A DNA stretch of 64,000 nt from positions 4,057,767-4,121,766 of the forward strand of contig NZ_KB467824.1 in assembly GCF_000344615.1 (NCBI RefSeq), given 5' to 3'. This document shows, piece by piece, positions 1 through 8,400 of this stretch. The stretch comes from Janthinobacterium sp. CG3. Lineage in GTDB: Bacteria; Pseudomonadota; Gammaproteobacteria; Burkholderiales; Burkholderiaceae_D. The number at the start of each line of letters is the position of its first letter. Position 1 is the first letter of the stretch. The notes beneath the pieces are model-generated. The model saw only the letters and a program-made list of their open reading frames with translations, had not been told where the DNA came from and did no database searches. The translations under genes were made by a program, and so were the position numbers.

Positions 1-727
1 GGTTCGGGTTGCCGGCGTTGTCGTCCAGGCTGGTGGTGGTGGCGTGCATGCCCAGCGGCGCCAGGATGCGCTCGCGGATCGCCGCGCCCCAGGGCTTGCC
101 GGCCTTCTCGGCGATGATCTTGCCGGCCACGATGTAGAGCAGATTGTCGTAGGCGTAGCTGTTGCGGAAACTGCTCGCCGGGCGGATGTAGCGCAGCTTC
201 TCGATGATCTCGTCGGTTGAAAAACTGCTGGTCGGCCACCACAGCAAATCGCCGGCGCCCAAGCCCAGGCCGCTGCGGTGGGTCAGCAAATCGCGCACCG
301 TGATGGCGTTGCTCACATACGCGTCGTACATCTGGAAGCCCGGCAAATGCTTGGTGACGGGATCGTCCCAGGCCAGCCTGCCCTCGTCGACCAGCATCGC
401 CAGCGCGGCGGCCGTGAACGCCTTCGAATTCGACGCCACCTCGAACAGCGTCTGGGCGTCGACGGCGGCCGGCTGCCCCAGCTTGCGCACGCCGAAGCCC
501 CTGGCGACGAGCACCTTGCCGTCCTTGACGACGGCGATGGCGATACCGGGCACGTCGAAAGCCTTCAAGACGCTGGCGACGTCGGCGTCGAGGTCGAAGG
601 CCGGCGCCGGCGCGGCGGCGGCGGCAACGGCGGCGGCGCTTGGCTGCGCGGCGGCGCCGGCCAGCGCCGGCTGGCTGGCGGCGAACGCCAGCAAAATGGA
701 TGCGGCAAAGCGGTTCAGCGAATACAT
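1..727 (-). CDS. Serine hydrolase, beta-lactamase (class C/PBP-like) family, C-terminus beyond window
   Basis: The gene starts at the ATG whose complement is at 725-727 and runs off the left edge, so 242 codons are visible. An N-terminal signal peptide (short basic start, hydrophobic stretch, ALA-type cleavage near residue 23) predicts export. The serine-acyl-enzyme motif SNSK lies at about residues 99-102 (SxxK, catalytic Ser and Lys) and a YDN triad (the YxN motif) lies near residue 188, in the order expected of the beta-lactamase / D-aminopeptidase / esterase superfamily. The region between (VPGIAIAVVKDGK, then DLLTHRSGL) is typical of the family. The substrate cannot be told: members include esterases, peptidases and beta-lactamases. 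The third motif (HxG/KTG) would lie outside the window. An alanine-rich linker follows the signal peptide. Confidence 0.85.
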   Translation of the reverse strand, partial: MYSLNRFAASILLAFAASQPALAGAAAQPSAAAVAAAAAPAPAFDLDADVASVLKAFDVPGIAIAVVKDGKVLVARGFGVRKLGQPAAVDAQTLFEVASNSKAFTAAALAMLVDEGRLAWDDPVTKHLPGFQMYDAYVSNAITVRDLLTHRSGLGLGAGDLLWWPTSSFSTDEIIEKLRYIRPASSFRNSYAYDNLLYIVAGKIIAEKAGKPWGAAIRERILAPLGMHATTTSLDDNAGNPN

Positions 728-874
728 ATTGCGAGTCTCCAAGAGGGTCGGTACGGTGGCCGCTTGACTAAGGCAAGCGTCGGGCAGAATAGCACTTCCC
801 TGCCCCGAATAAAACATTGCCCCCAAGACGCGCAACACGCTGGGTTTGTTGTCGAGTCTGGTATCATGCGCGCT

Positions 875-1022
875 GAACATTGGGGAGTAGTCGTCCTTCG
901 CCCACGGCGCGGGAACCTGTATCAACATAATCGGCCCGCAGGCCGTGGTGCAGGTGGTCGTAAGACTTGACGAGACCATTGATCAAAGGGCGGCCGCATG
1001 GGCCGGAGTCGCCCTTGGATCA
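875..1022 (+). promoter_or_regulatory. yybP-ykoY (manganese) riboswitch leader
   Basis: The 333-base gap between the hydrolase and the exporter gene holds a structured leader. It contains the two conserved internal-loop strands of the yybP-ykoY class: TTGGGGAGTAG at 880-890 and GACGAGACC at 969-977, separated by a long variable arm. Downstream, GATCAAAGGGCG (981-992) pairs with CGCCCTTGGATC (1010-1021), 11 of 12 bases, a plausible expression-platform helix ending about 40 bases before the start codon. No U-run follows this helix, so control of ribosome access or Rho is more likely than intrinsic termination. Yybp-ykoY RNAs bind Mn2+ and turn on Mn exporters; the gene behind it is a GDT1-family transporter, which fits. 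The call rests on visual motif recognition. Confidence 0.85.
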
Positions 1023-1060
1023 TTGGTTAATCGTCCGGCCCGCGTACCTCTCTTATTTCC

Positions 1061-1636
1061 ATGGAAGCTTTCTTCGTCTCCACCGGCATCGTCGCCCTCG
1101 CTGAAATCGGCGATAAAACCCAATTGCTCGCTTTTTTACTCGCCGCCAAGTTCCGCAAGCCGCTGCCGATCGTGCTGGCCATCCTGCTCGCCACCGTCGC
1201 CAACCACGCCTTTGCCGCCGCCGTCGGCGCCTGGGTCACGTCGCTGATGGGGCCGGCCGTGCTGCGCTGGGTACTGGGGCTGTCCTTCCTGGCGATGGCG
1301 GCTTGGACCCTGGTGCCCGACCAGATCGACGAAGACGACGCCAAGCTGGCCAAATACGGTGTGTTCCTGACCACGCTGATCGCCTTCTTCCTCGCCGAAA
1401 TGGGCGACAAGACGCAGGTGGCCACGGTCGCGCTGGCGGCGCGCTACGACGGCATCGTCGCGGTGGTCGCCGGCACCACCTTCGGCATGATGCTGGCCAA
1501 CGTGCCGGCCGTGTACCTCGGCGAGCGCATCGCCAACCGGGTGCCGCTGCGGCTGGTGCATGGCATTGCCGCCGCCGTGTTCGCGCTGCTCGGCCTGGCC
1601 ACGCTGCTGGGCGCGGGCGCCAGGCTGGGCTTGTAG
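1061..1636 (+). CDS. TMEM165/GDT1 (UPF0016) family cation exporter, probably Mn2+
   Basis: A 191-residue inner-membrane protein made of two homologous halves, each carrying the family signature ExGDKTQ: EIGDKTQ at about residues 15-21 and EMGDKTQ near residue 110. About six hydrophobic segments can be seen, as usual for this family. The acidic residues of the two signatures form the cation-binding site in characterised relatives (yeast Gdt1, human TMEM165, bacterial MneA/Mnx), which move Mn2+ or Ca2+ out of the cytoplasm. A manganese-type riboswitch immediately upstream supports a Mn2+ efflux role. The ATG at 1061 keeps the N-terminus MEAFFVSTGIVALAEIGD, the normal family start; no strong Shine-Dalgarno is visible, consistent with RNA-level control of initiation. 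Confidence 0.92.
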   Translation: MEAFFVSTGIVALAEIGDKTQLLAFLLAAKFRKPLPIVLAILLATVANHAFAAAVGAWVTSLMGPAVLRWVLGLSFLAMAAWTLVPDQIDEDDAKLAKYGVFLTTLIAFFLAEMGDKTQVATVALAARYDGIVAVVAGTTFGMMLANVPAVYLGERIANRVPLRLVHGIAAAVFALLGLATLLGAGARLGL

Positions 1637-1657
1637 CGCGAGGCTGATTATTAATCA

Positions 1658-1695
1658 ACAATGTTGGTGTTGCCGTAACGAACGACCAACATTGT
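1658..1695. repeat. 11-bp perfect inverted repeat between the exporter gene and the small exported protein
   Basis: ACAATGTTGGT (1658-1668) and ACCAACATTGT (1685-1695) are perfect inverted copies separated by 16 bases. The exporter stop is 22 bases upstream. The downstream side is AT-rich (CAATTTAAAATAG) but has no T-run, so this is not a textbook terminator. It could be a weak terminator for the exporter or a binding site ahead of the gene at 1782. Confidence 0.45.
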
Positions 1696-1781
1696 CAATT
1701 TAAAATAGAATTACGACATCGAGCAATTCGGGGCCATCGCCCGCACCGGCGCGCGCCACCGATCACTTTATAAGGATGACT

Positions 1782-2141
1782 ATGCAATTGAATGCACAAC
1801 GCGCGCTCGTGGCGGCGCTGATGGCCATCGCCGCGGCCGGCAACGCCTGCGCCGTGACGATGATTGTGAGCGAACCTTCGGCGCAGACGGCGTTCTTCGA
1901 CGGCGCGCTTGTGCCCGCGCAGAGCGCCGACGACGCCGCGCCGGCCATGGCGCTGGCGCAGCAAGTCGCGGCCGATCCGTTCCAGCCGGCGCCGGCCGCC
2001 GCGCTAGCGGCGGCACAGGCCAATGAGATGGCGGAGGAACCGTCGCCCTACGAAATGCTGTTGCTGGGCGCCGGCCTGATGATGCTGGTCGGGCGCAGCG
2101 GAAAGAAAAGCGCGCCTTGGGCGCCGTCGACGGTCGCGTAA
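1782..2141 (+). CDS. Small exported protein with PEP-CTERM-like C-terminal anchor
   Basis: 119 residues. The ATG at 1782 is preferred over the one at 1776 because AAGGA at 1772-1776 sits five bases before it. The N-terminus is a clear signal peptide (basic start, AALMAIAAAGNACA, likely cleavage after ACA). The middle is Ala/Pro/Gln-rich and low in complexity. The C-terminus has EEPSPYEMLLLGAGLMML followed by VGRSGKK, that is a short Pro-Ser motif, a hydrophobic helix and a basic tail. This resembles the tripartite PEP-CTERM sorting signal processed by exosortase, but the proline-glutamate-proline core is degenerate (EEPS). No catalytic motif is seen. A bidirectional terminator follows. The function is unknown. 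Confidence 0.7.
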   Translation: MQLNAQRALVAALMAIAAAGNACAVTMIVSEPSAQTAFFDGALVPAQSADDAAPAMALAQQVAADPFQPAPAAALAAAQANEMAEEPSPYEMLLLGAGLMMLVGRSGKKSAPWAPSTVA

Positions 2142-2156
2142 GGTTGCGGCCTGGGT

Positions 2157-2191
2157 GAAAAAAAAAGCGGCATCGCGATGCCGCTTTTTTT
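2157..2191. terminator. Rho-independent terminator, near-perfect palindrome
   Basis: AAAAAAGCGGCAT (2161-2173) pairs with ATGCCGCTTTTTT (2178-2190) around a CGCG loop, giving a 13-bp stem with A-run and T-run on opposite sides. It lies 16 bases after the stop of the small exported protein and would work in both directions. Confidence 0.9.
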
Positions 2192-2295
2192 GCGCCTGTT
2201 TTTCCTGCCGCGCCTTGGCGTCAAGGCGCCGCCGCCGCACATACAAGCAAGGACGCCGCCCCGGGGGCCGACGCGCAGGCCGCCAAGCTGAGCTT

Positions 2296-2405
2296 GCGTA
2301 GGTCGGATTAGCCAAGCGTAATCCGGCGCCGCGCCGCTGCCGGCGCCTGTCGGGTTACGCCCTGGCGGGCTAACCCGACGTAAGGCAACCGCGCCGACTG
2401 AACGG
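2296..2405 (+). repeat. Intergenic double-hairpin repeat, copy A
   Basis: Two successive imperfect hairpins: GTCGGATTA...TAATCCGGC, then GTCGGGTTA...TAACCCGAC. The pattern starts with GTAGGTCGG and ends with a tail that includes ACTGAACGG. The same architecture recurs at 11338-11450, 42678-42728, 44287-44394 and 63177-63287. Copy A ends 14 bases from the stop codon of the glucan synthase gene. It resembles REP/BIME-type elements. No terminator-like T-run is present. Confidence 0.8.
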
Positions 2406-2419
2406 CCGCGGGCGGCCCT

Positions 2420-5400
2420 TTAACCGCGCGCCAGCAGCAGCTCGACCGCGTGCTCGCGCCCGTCGTCGAGCAAGGCGATGCTGCCGTCCGGCTGCGCCGC
2501 GCCGTCCACCGTCAGCCCAAGCGGGCGCCCACCGGCCGGCTCGACGCGGATCACGTAGACGCTGGCGCCGTGGCGGTAGCGCAGCGTGAAGCCGTCCCAG
2601 TCGGCCGGCAGCAGCGGCGCCAGCGTCAGCGCGCCCGCCTCCAGCGTCACCCCCAGCAGCGATTCAAGCACCAGCCGGTACATCCAGCCCGACGAGCCGG
2701 TGTACCAGGTCCAGCCGCCGCGGCCGACGTGCGGCGCCACCGCGTAAACGTCGGCCGCCACCACGTAGGGCTCGACCTTGTAGCGCGCGCTGCCGGCGGC
2801 GCTGCCGCCGTGGCGTACCGGGTTGATCATGCGCAGCAGTTCCCAGGCGCGCTCGCCGTCGCCCATTTTGGCGAAGGCCATCGCGGTCCAGATCGCCGCG
2901 TGGGTGTACTGGCCGCCGTTTTCGCGCACCCCCGGCACGTAGCCGCGGATGTAGCCTGGGTTCATCACGCCCTTGTCAAACGGCGGGTCGAGCAATTGCA
3001 CCAGGCCGGCGTCGCGCCGCACCAGGCGGGCGTCGACCTGGGCCATCGCGCCGCGCGCCCGCGCAGGGTCGGCCGCGCCCGACAGCACGCCCCAGCTTTG
3101 CGAGATCGAGTCGATCTGGCACTCGTCGTTCAGGTGCGAACCGAGCGGCGTGCCGTCGTCGAAATAGGCGCGCCGGTACCATTCGCCGTCCCAGGCGTGC
3201 AGCTCGACGTTGGCGGCCAGCTTCAGCGACTCCTCGCGGCACAGGTCGGCGAAGGTGGCGTCGCCGCGGCGCGTGGCCACGCCGGCGAAGCGTTGCAGCA
3301 CCTGGTACAGGAAGAAGGCCAGCCAGACGCTCTCGCCCTTGCCGTGCTCGCCGACCTTGTCCATGCCGTCGTTCCAGTCGCACGAGCCGATCAGCGGCAA
3401 GCCGTGGACGCCGAAGCGCAAGCCGTGGCGCAGCGCCCGCACGCAATGTTCGTACAGGTCGGCGCTCTGGCCGGAGCGGCCCGGCAGGTCGTAATAGGAG
3501 TCCTCGTCCGGCTTGACGGCGCGGCCTTCGAGGAAGGGCGCCACCTCGGCCAGCACCTCGGTGTCGCCGGTGGCCTCGATGTAGCGGCAGGCCGCCAGCG
3601 GCAGCCACAGGTAGTCGTCCGAGCAGTGCGTGCGCACGCCGCGGTCGGACGGCGGGTGCCACCAGTGCTGCACGTCGCCTTCGACGAACTGGTGGCGCGC
3701 GCACAGCAGCAAGTGCTCGCGCAGCAGTTGCGGCGCGGTGTGCACCATCGCCATCGCGTCTTGCAGCTGGTCGCGGAAGCCGAACGCGCCGCCGGACTGG
3801 TAGTAGCCGCTGCGCGCCCACAGGCGGCAGGCGATGGTCTGGTACATCAGCCAGCCGTTGGCCAGCACGTCGAGCGCCGGGTCGGGCGTGGCGATCTGCA
3901 CCGCGCCGAGCGTGCGCTGCCAGTGCGCGCGCACCCGCGCCAGTTCGTCGCGGGCGTTGCCGGCGCCCTGGTGGCGCGCCACCAGGCTGCTGGCGTCGGC
4001 GTTGCGGCGCCCGCCGACGCCGAGCACGAAGACGATCTCGCGCTCCTGGCCCGGCAGCAGTTCGAACGGCACCTGGATCGCCGCGCACGGGTCCAGCCCG
4101 CTGCCGCACTTGCCCGACAGGCGCAGCCGGCGCAGCGCGGCCGGGTTGGCCAGGCTGCCGTTGCGGCCGATGAATTCGTTGCGGTCGCAGGTCACGCTGC
4201 GGCCGGCGCCGTCGGCGTGGAAGAAGCCGACCCGGCCCGAGAATTCGGTGTTGTAGGCGTTGCGCGCGAACAGCGCGCCGCTGACGGCGTCGACCTCGGT
4301 GACGACGTGCATGGTCGACTTGGCGCGCAGGTCGCCCAGCACCCATTCGACGTAGCCGGTGGCCGACAGGCGCCGCGGCGCCGCCGAGTCGTTGCGCACC
4401 TTCAGCACCGCGTATTTGACGGCGGCGTCCAGCGCCACGTAGGTCGTCAGTTGCGAGTGCAGGCCGGCCTCGCTGTGCTCGAACACGCTGTAGCCGAAGC
4501 CGTGCCGCGTGGTGTAGGCGCCGCTGCCGCGCGCCGGCAGCGCGCTGGGCGACCAGAATCGGCCGCTGTGCTCGTCGCGCAGGTAGAAGGCCTCGCCGCT
4601 GCCGTCCGAGACCGGGTCGTTGTGCCACGGCGTCAGGCGGAATTCATGGGCGTTCTCGTTCCAGGTGTAGGCCTGGCCGCTTTCCGAGACGACGCTGCCG
4701 AACTGGGCGTTGGCCAGCACGTTCGACCACGGCGCCGGCGTCTGCTGGCCCTGCTCCAGCGTGATCACGTATTCGGTGCCGTCGGGCGTGAAGCCGCCCT
4801 GGCCGTTGCCCAGGATCAGCGCCGGCTTGGCCGCCGGCGCTACCGGGTAGGCCTCGGCGCGCCCGTCCGGGATCAGCGGCGGCGTGCGCAGCGCAACCGG
4901 GCCGGGTCGCTTGATCTGCTCGGCCAGCGTGCCGCGGCTGTCGCTCAGCACCACCCGCGCCACCGATTGCAGCAGGATGCGGTCCTCGTTGGCGATCTGG
5001 TCGGCCAGGCGCACGAAGATGCCGCCCGGCCGGTCGATCGACTGGGCGTCGATGCCGGACGAAATCAAGCCCATGATCTGTTCGTGCAGCAGTTGCCGGT
5101 AGCCGGACTGGTCCTCGTACCAGATCACCAGGTCGACCACCAGCCCCTTCAGGCGCCAGTAGGCGTGCGCCTGCACCAGCTGGCGCGCCAACTCGATGTT
5201 GGCCGGGTCCTTGATCTGCAGCAGCACGATGGGCAGGTCGCCGGAGATGGCGTAGGCCCACAGGCCGGACTGGCCGCGCTGGTTCTTGATCAGGATGCTG
5301 GCGTCGGCCCGCAGCGAGGCGTTCGGGTAGATCACGCTGTTGGCCAGGCGGCCGTACAACTGGGCGTCGGCCTCGCTGGCGTTGAGCTGGCGCAGCACCA

Positions 5401-8400
5401 CCTGGCTGTGGGTCCAGGCCAGTTCGAAGACGCGGTCGGCCAGGTGGCGGTCCTGGTACTTGTCGACCAGGTGCAGCGCCGCCTCGCGCGTGTCGCACAC
5501 GCCGGTGACGACGTCGATGGTGGCGCACTGGTGCGGCTCCAGCGTGATGCTGTAGCGGATCGCCAGCACCGGGTCGAGCACCGAGCCCTCGGCGCCGGCC
5601 AGCGCGGCTTCGGCCAGCGGCGCGCGCAGCGCCCACGGCGCCTGGGCGTTGCCGCCGCGGCCGATGAAGGCGGCGCGGTCGGTTTCGAACGAGACCGCGT
5701 CGGCGGCCGCGTCGTGCAGGGTCATCTGGTGCAGCAACCACGGCGCCTGCTCGTCCTTCGAGCGCGGCCGGCGGCTGCACAGGATGGCGTTCTCGTCGCG
5801 CAGGATTTCGCTTTGCACGAACAGCTTGCTGAACGCCGGGTGGGCCGCGTCGGCCGCCGGCGGCGCCATCACCACTTCGCTGTAGCTGGTGATTTCGATG
5901 CGCCGGCGCCGCTCGGATTTATTCGTGATGCGGGTCCGCCGCATTTCGATGTCGTCCTCCGGCGAGACCACGATTTCGGTGTACAGGTCGAGCCCCTTGT
6001 CGGAGCGGCGGAACTCGGCGCGGCCCTCGGAGAAGATCACCTCGTACTTCTTCGGCTCGACCAGCGTCGGCTGGTAGGTGTTGGACCAGAAGCTGCCGTC
6101 GTCGAGGTCGCGCAGGTAGCAGAAGCTGCCCCAGTTGTCGCGCGTGCCGTCCTCGCGCCAGCGCGTCACGGCCAGGTCCTTCCAGCGGCTGTAGCCGCCG
6201 CCGGCGCTGGTCACCATCACGTGGTAGCGGCCGTTCGACAGCAATTGCGTCTCCGGCATGGCGCCGCTGTGCAGCGTCAGCGCGCGCATCGGCGCGCTCT
6301 GTTCGGCGGCGCCGACGCGCAAATCGGCCAGCTCGGCGCTGTTGGAGTAGAACGCGCCGACCTGCGGGGTGCGCTCCTGCAGCACCAGCAGCGCCGACTG
6401 CAGCAACGGGTCGGACTCGAAGCGGCGCTGCATCGGCCGGTCGTGCAGCAGGTAGCTCAGGGCCAGCAGGCCCATGCCCTGGTGGTGCACCATGAACGAG
6501 CGGATCACCGCGCAGCTCTGGCCGCGCGGCAGCCGCGCCGGCGTGTAGTCGACCGCCTCGTAGAAGCCGTAGCGGCCCATGAAGCCGGCCGCCTGCATGC
6601 GCTGCATGTTCTGGCAGGCCGCCTCCGGCTGCACCATCAGGCCCAGCATGCTGGCGTAGGGCGCCACCACCAGGTCGTCGGCCAGGCCGCGCTTCAGGCC
6701 CAGGCCCGGCACGCCGAAGGCGCGGTATTGGTAGTTCAGGTTGGCGTCGACGGTGTGGTAGCCGGACTCGGAAATCCCCCACGGCACGTCGCGCTGGCGG
6801 CCGTAGTCGATCTGCGCCTCGATCACCGAATGGTAGGTCTGGTCGAGCAGGGTGTACGGATAGTTCGGCATCACCAGCAGCGGCATCAGGTACTCGAACA
6901 TCGAGCCGCTCCACGACAGCAGCACCGGCTGGCCGGCCACCATGCACAACTGGCGGCCCAGCGCGAACCAGTGCTCCTGCGGCAGCTGGCCCTGGGCGAT
7001 GGCGACGAAACTGGCGAGGCGCACCTCGGAGGCCAGCAGGTCGTAATAGCTGGCGTCGAGGCGGCGCTCGCCGACGTTGTAGCCGATCGCCAGCAGCTTG
7101 GTGGCGGCGTTGTACAGGAAGCGGTAGTCGACCTGGGCGAAGTCGCGCGCCTGCCCGGCCAGCGCGGCCACCAGGCGCATGCGCGCGGCGGCGGCGGCGG
7201 CGCCCCGCGCCACCAGTTCGGCCAGTTGGCCGTGGCGCTGGGGCTCGTCCGGCGGCGCATCGCCGGCGCCGGCGCCGCCGGCCATGGCGGCCAGTTCGCG
7301 CAGCGTCGGCACCCGCACCAGGCTGGCGTCGAACAGATTGGTCGAGGCCAGCGCCAGCCACGGCGCCAGTTCCAGCAGCTCGGCCAGCGCCACGCGGCAT
7401 TGCCGCGCCAGCGCCTCGGCCCACATTGCCAGGGCCGGGTCGTCGCCGCCCTGGGCCAGCGGCACGCAGCGCGCGGCCGCCTCGCTCGCCTGGCCCAGGT
7501 AGGCGTGCCACTCGGGCAGGTTGGATGGATACAGCGGACGCAGCGGCGCCAGGTGCTGCTGCAGCGCCTCCAGCGCCGCCAGCAGCGCGGGGTTGGCGGC
7601 CGCGGCGGCGTGCTCGCCCAGCACGCGCAGGGTGGTGGCGATGCCGTCGGCCAGTTGCGGCGCGACGATGGGGGCGTCGAGCAGCGCGACCAGGCCGGGC
7701 TGCAAGGTCAGCAGGTGGCCGGCCAGGTTGCCGCTGTCGACGGTGGAAATATACACCGGCTGCAGCGGTTGCAGGCTCTGGATGTCGTACCAGTTGTAGA
7801 AGTGGCCCTGGTGGCGCTCCAGCGCGGCCATCGAGCGCAGCGTGTTGTCGCAGCGCTGCAGCAGCTCGCCGGCGCCGATATAGCCGAAGTCGTAGGCGCT
7901 CAGGTTGGCCAGCAGCGCCAGCCCCATGTTGGTCGGCGAGGTGCGGTAGGCAACCACCGCCAGCGGATGCTCCTGCATGTTATCCGGCGGCAGCCAGTTG
8001 CCCTGCGGGCCGACGAAGGTGTCGAAAAAGGCCCAGGTCTTGCGCGCCACCGTGTGCAGGAACTGGTGCTGTTCGGCGCTCAGGCGCGCCACTTCGCGTT
8101 CGATCGGGCGGCTGATCCACCAGCCGATCGCCGGCGCCAGCATCCACAGCAACAGCAGCGCGGCGGCCAACGGGAAGGCGGACGGGCGCCAGGCCAGCAG
8201 CGCGGCGCCGGTGGCCAGCGCCAGCAGCGGCGAAGCCCACATCGCGCGCCAGTTGCCGGCCAGGCCGCTGCCGCAGCGCGCCAGCGCCGAGGCGCGCCAC
8301 TCCAGCAGGTGCTGGTGCGAAAGGTTCAGGCGCCACAGCGTGCGCAGGATGGCGTCCAGGCTGAACCAGGCCTCGTAGGGCAGGAACACCAGCGTCAGCA

